Shown here: piece after piece, positions 10,642 through 47,178 of the stretch | How the letters are laid out: each line of letters opens with the position of its first letter | Numbering within the stretch: position 1 is the stretch's first letter | NCBI RefSeq assembly: GCF_001949145.1 | Contig: NW_019091415.1 | Coordinates: 1,268,630 to 1,332,629 of the forward strand | DNA from: Acanthaster planci | Lineage: Eukaryota > Echinodermata > Asteroidea > Valvatida > Acanthasteridae | DNA: 64,000 bases | Reading direction: 5' to 3' | Notes under the pieces: generated by a model | Databases searched by the model: none | What the model was told of the DNA's origin: nothing | Seen by the model: only the letters and a program-made list of their open reading frames with translations | Made by a program: the position numbers and the translations under genes

Positions 10642-12040
10642 TGAGCCTCCAGATGGCGCTGTTTTGCGTTGATTCCCAATGTGATTCGAGGCATGCATGC
10701 TTCATACGTCTAAGGGTGTACCCTTAAAAATAAATTCACAGACACCAATGATATAAATTCTTTTATTTCAAAATTATTTTTAAAATACTCATAACTGTCA
10801 CAGGTGTCCAGGCTGGACAGCAATGTTTGACATTCTCACTCACAGCAGACTACCCCTAAATTGAAGGAAATTTCACTGCCCAGAAAAGTGGCAATTTTGA
10901 AAATGCATCCCTCCGCAAAACGGCTACTTTCGGACCCGACTGCATCCAAATTACTCAGAATTGGGAGCCCTGAGTCCGGGCCAGAGCTTCAGTGCCATAT
11001 TTCTTCAATTCCACATTTCCATGGCTCTCAGGACTCTCTAAAATATAGAATATTTGGAGTGTATAACTTTTATTAATGAGCTCAGCGGGCACACTTCTGG
11101 CCGATAAAAAAGTTATTTGCGAGGGTTGCCCCCCTAACCGCATGTATCTCTGTGTATCCCATGCCGTGGCCATGGGCACCTAAGGGTGCATTCCACCAAA
11201 TGGTTGTATTTCTGCGCGCGAGCTCATTAATATTTTGTGATCCCACGGGGTTTTTACAATAAGATATGCCATAATCAGGAGGCATCATAGAAATCTTTCT
11301 ATAAGTCCCAAATTTGCGACTGATAGTTTCCAGTTTTATTGCTTTTGGGGGGTATCTTCCTTGAAAGGCGAATAAATTTTTTTTTCGTGGCTAACCCCCA
11401 TGAAGTTGGACCGAAAAGTGATCTTCTGGCCAAAATTTTGAATTTCCAGTAAAAAAAAACACGGAGGCCAACCTCTTCACGAGAGTCAACAGGCGGCGCT
11501 ATTTCGGTCCGATTTTGCACTGTTCTCTGTGTAGTGCAACCCTAGCTCCTCTCCGGCCGTGTCCGGGACAGGCTTCCAGAGCTACGGCTAGGTCTATTGT
11601 CTGCGCATCTTCACGTACTCTCAATGGAGTGAAGACCTAGACCTAGCTCTAGACAACGGATCGCATTTGTGAGATCTTGTCACTTAACACAAACACGTAA
11701 ACACATCAATATACCATTTTCAACTATAAACATCCCTACCAACATGTGCACTTGCTTTCCATCTGAAAGAAAAATAATGAAAAAATAATGAAGAAAAAAT
11801 ATGATGACGTTATCATGACGTCAGAGTAGTATGCACACCAGTGGGCTAAGGAATGAAGTTCATATTAAGTTTGAAGTCGAGACATTATACGATCTTGAAT
11901 GTATAAGAGACTTTACAGAATTATAATCAGGAAAAAACAGAATGCCGATAACCTAAAAAGCACTGGGTCCGATCTATGAAATTCTCGAATAAAAACTCCC
12001 TCAAACGCTGGAAAATACTCGCAATTATAACAATTACCGA

Positions 12041-12314
12041 AAATGGGTCACTTGGGAGACATTCCCATAGGAACGTGCGCAAAATTTTTCAAACTTAACC
12101 TTCCCATAATTCGATATTCCCTAATCCCATCTTAACCAAACTTTGCATGTTTTCCTTTCAGACCCTAATCTATCATCTCTCAAAATGTGGAACATAACAA
12201 TGTTCCTCCTTTTGGTAGTTGGAGCATTAGGGAGACATTGAAATGTCTCCCTAATGACCGATGTCTCCCTAATGTTGAAATATTTATCACAAAAGTCTCC
12301 CAAGTGACCTATTT
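12041..12314. mobile_element. 274-bp foldback element with 20-bp terminal inverted repeats
   Basis: The left end AAATGGGTCACTTGGGAGAC matches the reverse of the right end with one mismatch (AAATAGGTCACTTGGGAGAC). Inside, a perfect 15-bp stem, CATTAGGGAGACATT, has a 2-base spacer (12225-12256). The GTCTCCC motif recurs several more times. No transposase is visible. A 60-codon minus frame runs through it but resembles no known protein. Confidence 0.7.
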
Positions 12315-13208
12315 GGAAATATAGTTATTACTTTATAAGCCTCCTTGTTAGAACATTATCGGTTGGTTTAGGGGTCGTTACATTATCGGCCGATTTTTCT
12401 TACATAATAGGTCACTGTGGGGTTATTACTTTATAGATCAGCTTTTATTACATATCTGATCGATTATTCGGCAGTAAAGAGCCCCCCCCGCCTGGCTCTC
12501 CTTACCACAGTCACCGTCACCGCTATAGTAACGCTGAAAACAACATTCCTGAGCCTGGAAGACATTTTGTGAATTGCCAGTCGCAGAATTATTGATTATT
12601 GTTCGGTAGCTGGAAAAGGGGCGTTGCAACTAGTTTTTTAGGCCAACTGTTACACGCCCGTCCATGGTACGGCCACGTAACGCTCAAGGTCAACATACTT
12701 TGGCACCCAGCCAACGGCGACACGTTACACCGTGGTCGGGCTCCTCGCGTTTTCTTTAATAACACACAAGGCAAATCACACGTAGAACCATTTCCGCGAT
12801 TGCGCGCATGCATTTAGCTGAGGGAACGCTGCGAAAGCGCATCATCAATCCGCTGACTTGGTTCGTATGCGTAAACATCAACGAACAGGTAGAGAGTGAC
12901 ATCTACAGCTTCCTTCGTCGTTTCTTCAGAGTTGACACTACAGTCTAGGCCAGGGTTTGTCTAACTGTAGTGTTTATCTCCTTGTGTACTTGTGCACTGA
13001 GCTGAATATATCATAAAAAAGGTGTTCTCTTCTCTGCGAAACTCAATTCACCTGTCTGCCTGAGCTGCATCTGGTCACCGTCACTACTACTTCATTTGTA
13101 CTTTTTGTAGTAGCCAAAACAGTAGGTAGGACCGTCACTAGGAGTCCAAAGTAACGTTCTTCAGTCTTACAGAAGAGTGAAGATCGACCAGTCAAACCAA
13201 CTAATGAA

Positions 13209-39030
<25,822 letters not shown>

Positions 39031-39396
39031 TAACATTCAGTCCGTACAAGGTAACATTTTGCCTGATTGTTTCTGGCCTGACATACCTCAGCCTTTTTAT
39101 TCAGCAGTGTGACTCCTTGAAAATACTAGTTCTGGTTTCTCCTTCCCCACGGCTGGATTATTTCCGGTTGAGACTCTTAAAGTATGATGTCGCAAAATAT
39201 CCCAGCAAAACTGAAAATTTTTCAACATGGAAGAACTAACAACACAAAAATTTTACTTTGGCATCAAAACTTTGCTGTTGTTAAATGTCTAACAAAAACC
39301 AATTTAAAGTCTTAATGCCTTTGACAGAACGTGTGTGCTAAAGCAAAATGATTTATCATTATATTAAATCAATATATATCATAATACCAACTTAAT

Positions 39397-39402
39397 AATA
39401 AA
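39397..39402 (+). terminator. Candidate DPYD polyadenylation signal
   Basis: The first canonical AATAAA after the DPYD stop codon lies 367 bp downstream in AT-rich sequence. A second lies at 39538. Which is used cannot be told from sequence. Confidence 0.4.
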
Positions 39403-39977
39403 TTACTTATAGGATTTCAGATGTGCTATTATGCCACTGGGTAATCAGGGTAAAGTGATGGAACATACCAGATGAAGATCGGAAGTGATTTTCAGTATGA
39501 TACTATTTGCCTATCATGTCCAATATTTAACATTTAAAATAAAAATATATTGCTTTTTTGAATGAAAATATATTTAACATTTTATTTAAAGTTTTTATTC
39601 ACCTGTCATATTGAATACTTACAACCGTGAGATTTGCAATTGCTTGTAAATTGCAAATTGATGTAAAGGAGACATTGATATGTCAGAATGGAAAAAATAA
39701 TATTTCTGCCCAAAGATGTTTAATGAAACCAAAAATGAAGTGAAGACAATGGGGTTTGCAGTTTTATTGCCTTTTATTTTGACATTGCACAGAAATTGCA
39801 TGGTGACCATTCCTCAGGAAGTTTCAATTGTATATTTGTTTTCCCCCAGGGATTGTTACATATCTTGATTATTAATCATTTCCTGATGGTATTGTTCCAC
39901 ATCCAAACTGCCCCTTGCAAGATATAAATTTCAGCCAAGAATGCTGACTTTTTTGAGAGGACAAGATTACCATATGC

Positions 39978-40210
39978 ACAGTCCTTTACAAAGTTGGACT
40001 TTCGAGCTGCTGACCCTTGGTGGTCATCGGTTCACGGTCTGCACTGTTACTTTTAAAAACTCCAAGACAATGTCTGTGTAAGCTCAGTCATGGCCCAAAG
40101 CCATTTGAGGGCAGCAAACACAACCCTCCATAGACTGTTTGTGTACAGACTTAGTGGGAATCACTCAGGTGTGAGGATGAGCATGGAAGTGTTTGAGCGC
40201 CCTCCTTGTT
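39978..40210 (+). repeat. Interspersed repeat family R2, copy 2
   Basis: CACAGTCCTTTACAAAGTT, GCTGACCCTTGGTGGTCATC, GTCTGTGTAAGCTCAG, AGCCATTTGAGG and GTGGGAATCACTC follow the order seen at 21170-21460. The weaker third copy (51200-51400) shares CTGTTTTGAGCC, GTCTGTGTAAACCTCAGTGG and GAAGCATTCC. Confidence 0.6.
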
Positions 40211-41243
40211 TTGACATCATCATGCTTAGACATCGTCATGCGCGATGTGGTTTACCATAGTTATACACTGTGCATACACTGTGGTGGTTGGGTCTGACAT
40301 TTTTAGCTGTCAAAAGATTTTGGTTCAACCCCATCTGCTGAAGTCAAGTCTTGGCATAAGTGAGAAAAAATGTCAGGTGTGTGGAAGTTTTGGATCAGTT
40401 TTCAGGGTAGCTGGACGACAGGCAGATTGTGAGTGCTTTACCCCACTAGCCCTGAAGTTGGCATACCACCTCCCCCCATGCCTTGACATCCTTTGAGGTA
40501 AAGTAGTTGACCAGATGCCAACAGCTGAACAGTGCATAGTCTACACATTTTGCCAAACATTTAAAAAAATTCACAGATTGCCAATTTTTTGGAAGTATTG
40601 ATATCAGTTGGAAGTTGATACAAAATTACAGTATTACTAAACATTCTTGTCTGGTAACTATTTGACATCCTTTAAGGAAAGTTTTAAGTTCATCGAGTAA
40701 AATATATTAGTTGGAGTGTACTTATACACGTATGTATGCATGTAGTGTGTGCTTTTCTTATGTAGTTCTGATTTCATTCAATTGACAGATACAATTGTGC
40801 TTTTAATCAAGTTGAATGCAGTGACGATGGCACCTTGGTTTCTGTGGAGCCTTTGAAATCATGGAGTTAGGGAACTAGAGTCATTTTTGTTTGTGTTTTC
40901 TTGTGGTGACTGCTGTGTGTGATTACTACTAAGATTGAAGCACTGTAGTTGTTGCAGGGAGAGAGTTGATTTCAAGACACATGCTGAAGAGTGTCGATGT
41001 GTGGTGTACCAGGTGACAAGGTCGGTTGAGGGCTTACCTGTTACACAACCCTTGTACAAAAAATTCATCCCTTTTATGCGGGACTAAATTCGACCGTCAG
41101 CATGAAATCCTTCAGGTTATGGTCTGATTAACATTTCATGACCCCCTAGTTTTGAACTAGACGAGTAAGCAAAACAAACAGTAGTAAGCACAAGATTTTA
41201 AATAGCAGTATCTATGTACATGAAGTAGCACTTTGACTAGTAC

Positions 41244-41336
41244 TGGCCCCTCCCCATAGTAATGGCCCCTCCCCATAGTACTGGCCCCTCCCCATAGCAA
41301 TGGCCCCTCCCCATAGCAATGGCCCCTCCCCATAAG
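41244..41336. repeat. 19-bp minisatellite, five units
   Basis: Five near-identical copies of TGGCCCCTCCCCATAG plus TAA, TAC or CAA. It is strongly C-rich on the plus strand in AT-rich surroundings. Confidence 0.93.
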
Positions 41337-42663
41337 AGGTGTACAGGGCTCATGATGTGAAGTTTACTTAGGAACAATGTACTTTGCATGTTTTACTCTT
41401 AAATTTAAGAAAACAATCAGGCACCTCTTTTTGGTTACTCTTGTTGAAAAGGGTCCTTTTTAAAAAAGTTTTAATTTTCAGTTTCACTGACTTAATTTAG
41501 GTGCCGCTTGTATTATTCATTACAGGAAGACACTGCTCATTTTTTTCGGGGGGGGGGGTGTTTAGATCGTTAACCCAGCATGCGCCCATTGAAAAATAAT
41601 GTGAGAAACTTTCACTTGCCGGCCAACAGACATGAACTCAAACCACCGAAGGAGAAAAAAAAAATGAAAACAGCAAATGTGTGAACGTCCGCCACATTTC
41701 TGGCAGAAACTACTATAAAACACTGAAGTTTCTCCTTCAGATGACATCACACTTTCGCTCATCAATATGCCTATTTGTATAGCATTCAAGTCATAAAGGT
41801 GCCACAATGCCCCCAAGATTGTATGGACAAAAATGAAAATTGGTTTGAATGGGACACAACAGAGGTTTTCTGTTTACAAGAACTTGCATTAAAAAAATTA
41901 CATCACATGGCCTCCGTTCGGTTTTCTACTTTGGGCAATTTTTGCACTTGGCAGATGCTGTCTCCTTTCGTAGCAGGATGAGTGATGACTATCCCATGAA
42001 TTGTCTTGATTTAATCATTTAATCTTCTAGAATTGTGCAGCAGATTTACCAGGGGGAAAATTAGCATTATAAAAAATGCTGACGCACAAAACTGAATTGT
42101 CCTTAATGAGATTATTTGAATCCATGATAGAGTAAACATAACAGTTGTATCCCAACTTATTATTTCCTTTTATCTTTAAGATATCGTAGAGTGGTTAGAC
42201 TTTACAGTAGTGCTTCAAGGACTGGAGTTTTTTACAAGATTTGAAAATTTAACTGATCAATTTGTGAATGACCTTTTCAACTTTTTCTGAAGATGGTATT
42301 TTTGGAAAAAAAATTAGGCGACAAAGTAATTGGACATATATTTTAAACAGTCGTCAACTTCCAAAGGTATTTCTCAGAAGTTCATTTGACATAGAAAATT
42401 GAGTGGCTTTAGTGTAAAGGCAGTTCACTTACCATTCCAATTTGTACAAAAAAAGAAGAAAACCATTATTTTGAAATCTACTTCTTTATCAGGATTGTTG
42501 GTCAAATGAATGCCGATTGAACAAATAAAGAATGTAATGGAGTGCATATACAAGAAGTAAATTTGTATGTTTTCTATCATGGTTCTGTTTCATCATTTTG
42601 AGAATTTTTGCCCGCAACTTTCTGGATCCTGAGCCCAATTATCCGTAGGCACAACTCGTTGAG

Positions 42664-42755
42664 TTCATCACATCCGAGTCTAGAGTTCCACTCGTTGGAG
42701 CCTGATGATTTCATCACATCCGAGTCTAGAGTCCCACTAGTTGGAGTCTGATGAT
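42664..42755. repeat. 46-bp tandem duplication
   Basis: Two adjacent 46-bp copies of TTCATCACATCCGAGTCTAG followed by AGTTCCACTCGTTGGAGCC and TGATGAT, with about three substitutions between them. Confidence 0.9.
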
Positions 42756-44479
42756 CCAAGCGCGCATACTTTCCAATGAGGCAAAAGTTTCAGGGGTTAA
42801 ACTATATAGAGCCAGACAGGCAGGTCCTAAGCTTCACTGCTTGAGAGCCCCATCAAACTGCTCTCTGCTACATTGTCAAGGTACAGTGTGAAAACTAAGG
42901 GACCCTAGTTATTTTGGAGGCATTCTTGGGATAGAAAAACAATAAACGATATGCTGATATTTCCAACCAATTCATAAAAAGTTGTGCTTTCTTTTCAGAA
43001 AGATTGTCAAGGTCAATATTTTCCATGGTTGGATTACGAACCCGCAGAGTCCTATTATAATGCAATTTTAGAAAGAAAAAGAAAAAACTGACATTTTATT
43101 CTCAACGGTGTTTTTTAAAAATGCTTTTAAAAAAGAGACAAAATGCAACTTTTTTCTCCTCCGACCCAAGATTAAATAATTGTGGGGGAAAAATAGAACT
43201 TCATGGTTTTTTTTCTGTCCTTTAACCCTGCAAAATTTCATGCTATGTCATATTAAATGCTGGCCTAATGTGTAAACATAAATGAAATGAAACCAGGAAC
43301 GTATGTGCACCTGACAGATGTCGGATACCCACTGATTAGAACAGGATCACATCCACACTTAATGGGAGTCCAAACTTGACCCTGCAGGATTTCCTTTCTA
43401 TAAATATCTTGGTCTTTGTCTTATCAACACCTGCACCTACTTAGTCCAGGCTCAAGTCCAAGACTGTGCATTCCATCTCTTTGAGATGGTCATCAGACTT
43501 TGGTGACATACATTACTCACAACAGAGTGGATTTTGATGTTCCATACAGTGGAAAAATTTATTGAAAATAGAATGCAAGAAAGCTGAATGTCATACAAAC
43601 ATGAATCACAGGTCATACCCTTTGGACCTGGCAGAGAATTCTAACTTCATAAAGACAATGAATGCCATAGGTTTGAACCTGTTTGGAATTTTGTACTCAG
43701 ATATACAGAGAATAAAAAACACACCCTTGTCTGGTACAAACCTTCAGAACTCTTCAGCATTTGCATGCATATGTTCATGCAGATGGTGGATGATTTGGGT
43801 AGGAAACATCATTATCCCTTGCTCTACTGCACTGTGTTCACTGGTGGTGCAAGTGGTCAGTAGCCCCCCCCCCTCACTTTTTTAACTGGGTGGTATGGCC
43901 CTCCCCCTTTTAGGCAGATGCTATAGAGTACCGAAGTGTGACATCATTTTGAACCAGGAAGTGAAGTGAAAACGAATGGAGTACGAGTGCACATTGGTTC
44001 ATGCGCTGGTTCTCATGCTGATGCCTTTTCATACAAACATAACTGTGGACGACATACACATATTTACTTTGGTACTCTATAAAGGGACATGGCCTCATAG
44101 AATGGTTTGTTAAGTGCAATGGTTGATGTCTGATGGTCTCACAACTGCCAGGCCCCTCCCTCCCTTTGAAAATGATTCCGCTGCCGCAGCAACACTGCTG
44201 TTCTATTCCCCAAACCAAACTTGGTGAAAAAGTGACACTGATTGGTCTGTGCAGCACTGATTCAAGTAGTTTCCAAGCCTGGGTGCCCATATGAAAGAGT
44301 TCACGTTGGCATTGAGGTTCCATGATTATGCCATCAATGGGCTCGTTGAGTTGTGAAAGGGAGAGATTTTATAGCTTTAACCTCAGCAGCTGTCAATATG
44401 TTCACTGTACAGATAAAGCTGAGCGATTGTTACAGAACAGTGGCTCTGTACAGAAGTTATCACAATACAAATGACCAGA

Positions 44480-44721
44480 GGGGACAATTTCATAGAGGTG
44501 CTTAAGCACAAAATTTGCTTAAGCGCAAAAACCTTGCTTAAAAAACAAAGGTTACCAGCTAAAAATCTATGTGATTGTCATGCTAACCCAAAAGACTGGT
44601 GTATACCATTCCAAAATAATATACATCACATGGAGTCTTGGCTGGTAACCTGATTTGTCAAGCAACATTTTTTCATGCTAATGCAAATTTTGTGCTTAAG
44701 CAGCTCTATGAAATTGGCCCC
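44480..44721. mobile_element. 242-bp foldback MITE
   Basis: The left arm is GGGGACAATTTCATAGAG, then GTGCTTAAGCACAAAATTTG. The reverse of the right arm is GGGGCCAATTTCATAGAG, then CTGCTTAAGCACAAAATTTG. An inner pair, GGTTACCAGC/GCTGGTAACC, extends the fold. The GGGGCC start is compatible with a PIF/Harbinger-type end, but no clear target duplication was found. Confidence 0.75.
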
Positions 44722-45439
44722 AGCTGAGAAAGTGTTACCACGGTCAACGGTTTCCTCTACAAAGACGTGTTCAGATGAAACTGAGTCAAGTGAACTCAGT
44801 ACCATATCTGCATGGGCCAGTGGATCCTGGCAGGCAGGGGTGTTCAGGGAACCATATTTAAGGAAATTTTGGACTGGATTTTCACGCATCCCCATACAGA
44901 TTTTCTAACACTGTTCAACGGGTGTCCAGCCCCCAAAACTGCAGGAACAGCTTGTGTGCCCTAGCCAGCCCCGCACTGAGTATACAATATGTTTAGTGAG
45001 AAAATTTAGGACTGAGTTATGGGTACAAAAACTTTGTCCCCATAATAACAAGACAGCAGTTAATATCAAAGGTTTTATTTACTTTTAAAAAATGAAGAAA
45101 GGCAAAGTGTGTACCACTGGGAATCATCCTGCATGGTTTTGTGAAGTGTGCATCCTCTCTGTGAACAAGTGTTGATGCAAGTCTTGAAGAGTTTTGAAGG
45201 GTTTAAACACTTGAAGGAATCAATTTAAAAAAATACCCTATTAATCGCTTTCTCGACCTTCTGACTGCCCAGGTCATGTGTAGTATCATTTAACCTGGGC
45301 AGCAAACAGTAATGATCATAAGACAAATCAAGATCGTACAATTTCTTTTTCCTTTTCCCTGCGGTTGGAAAATTAGGGATACTGTCCATCCATACTTGGG
45401 ACAAGTGACAAAAGTAAATGGTACAGGTAGCTCACTTAC

Positions 45440-45551
45440 ATGATGTTTGATGTGCCAGACCACGCCAATGGTACCCATAACCCATCCTCCATATAAAGTC
45501 AAATATTTGGCCGAGTCGGCCACACAGTAAGAAGGATTGCTTTGGAAAGTT
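45440..45551 (-). CDS. Candidate orphan exon, unknown protein
   Basis: The acceptor ggttttgtag and the donor CAT|GTAAGT bound 112 nt with one open frame (1 + 37 codons). It reads FQSNPSYCVADSAKYLTLYG, then a hydrophobic GWVMGTIGVVW segment and HIKHH. The segment could be a membrane helix. I do not recognise the protein and found no partner exon, so it could be chance or part of an unassembled gene. Confidence 0.25.
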
Positions 45552-47086
45552 CTACAAAACCTCCAACATTTCTAGCTTACTCAATTACAACATAAAGTGG
45601 CGAGGTGATTTCTAGACCAGAAAAAAATTCCACTTGGGTAGAGAAGAAAAATCCGTCCACTCTACGATTCCTTGTGAAATGCCAAAAATTAGTCACATTT
45701 GCAAAACAAAAATCCCTCCTTCGTGCAGCCTTGGACCCAATACATGGTACTCACGACTCAGTTTATAATCTTCCATTCACTAGCAGGGTACAAAGTAAGT
45801 AGCTCCTTTATGGACAACATCAAGCCACATTTTGGCCCCCTCTTCTCAAAACACCACCCACGTCTCTTTTCTCATTCATCCAAAACCATTTCTGAATAAA
45901 TGATACATTCACTCCTTGAAAGCTGTGACATGAGGTGTTCAAATTTTACCACACAATGTTTTCATTTCTTTTCCAATCTTTGAATTTTTTATGCCATAAA
46001 TGGTCATAGAAAAAAAGAAACGTGACAAACCATTCTTCCAACTGCCCATATCTCTATATATATGTAAATGAAAAAAAAAAAGGAAACAAAACTTGTACAA
46101 TAAAAAAACTCCCAGGTTATGTTCTTTTCACTTTAATAACTACTTAACACGTAGCTTAAAAAGCCACTCTACACATGACATGTGACATCTAATATGTACA
46201 AATGGTACGATGATGCTGTTCTTGGGTGACACGTCGATATTTTATTTAAGCTCTCACACCATCAAACACTTTCTTAACTAATCTTCAGTCAATCACAAGT
46301 TGAGTAGTCTTAATTCAAGTCACAAACCATTCAAAGTGGATTGCTATACACATGACAAAGGCAGAAGCTCCGTTACTGAATTACAATTGGCATGCCACGG
46401 ACTAGAGTACATCTCTGGAATTACATCAGCCATTCAGTTAACCACCTCAAACACCTTGTAGGTAAAGGCTCACTGGCTCCCAGCAGGACTCCAAAGTGTA
46501 ATGTTCTCGTGTAGTAAAAAATCAGCGTGTGAAGTACACTTTTCCAATTGCTTCCATTTGGTCCTGAATCATTTTTCTTGGCTGAAATTTCGATCATAAT
46601 TTGTGACATACAAGTACACTTTGAAAAATTTTTTACTTTTGAGTAAATTTCAAATTCATTTTCCTGAAATTCTTGTGGAGTACTGCTTTAGTACCATTTT
46701 GGGAGTACCGTTTTAGTACCCCACAAGGACAACGAATGTTCCTTATGGGGTACTTCCCATTGTTCTGGCACCCCACAAGGCACCGTAAACACATGCAAAG
46801 GAAATTCCCCACAAGGATACAAATGTAAGGGTGTGTGAAGTAATTAGAGATGCCCAATGACAGTGGAATGCCTTGGTCACAGTCGCCTGAATACCTGTGT
46901 CCCGACATGTGACTTAACAGCTCGCAGTTGGCTTGCAATGTGCTTGTGTTGGCTTGTGACAATCTGAGATACCAGGTAACTCCTGACAACTTGTGACTGG
47001 TTTGCACTATTATTACAACTGCAGGCCCTCTCCAGGAAACTCTTCAGAGAGCCCTGTCAGATACCGACCACCCAAGCTATCACAGA

Positions 47087-47178
47087 TCACGCCATCGCCA
47101 TGGCCCCATTCACAACCCCCTGAGGTGGACCCTGCTCCATGTCTTGCTCCTCTTCCATTTCTTCCTCTTCCATCTCTT
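47087..47178 (-). CDS. SNRPA1: SNRPA1 exon 9 (acidic C-terminus, residues 237-266 and stop)
   Basis: The acceptor is a long T run (gtttttttttcag). EMEEEEMEEEQDMEQGPP, then QGVVNGAMAMA and TGA at 47089-47087. Acidic composition and position match the human EEEMEEDTVTNGS tail. Confidence 0.92.

Larger units (their letters stand above)
9826..13208. other. Intergenic region upstream of DPYD (contains its 5' leader and promoter)
   Basis: No protein gene is recognised. The stretch holds a 21-bp tandem array (10556-10641), a short palindromic pair with ATTAATGAGCTC arms (about 11075-11234), a foldback element (12041-12314) and moderately GC-rich sequence at 12590-12830. Three polypyrimidine-plus-AG sites precede the DPYD start codon, so a spliced 5' leader is possible. 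No TATA box stands out. Confidence 0.5.
39031..47086. other. Intergenic region between the convergent DPYD and SNRPA1 genes (both 3' UTRs)
   Basis: AATAAA signals at 39397-39402 and 39538-39543 could end DPYD transcripts. TTTATT at 46241-46246 (AATAAA on the minus strand) could end SNRPA1. The region holds a second R2 repeat (39978-40210), two minisatellites (41244, 42664), a foldback MITE (44480-44721) and one orphan exon candidate (45440-45551, minus). No confident protein gene was found. Confidence 0.5.

Noticed and set aside
41244-41336. Regular repeats suggestive of a CRISPR-like array
   Set aside because: The units are contiguous with no unique spacers and the context is a eukaryotic intergenic region. 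It is a minisatellite.
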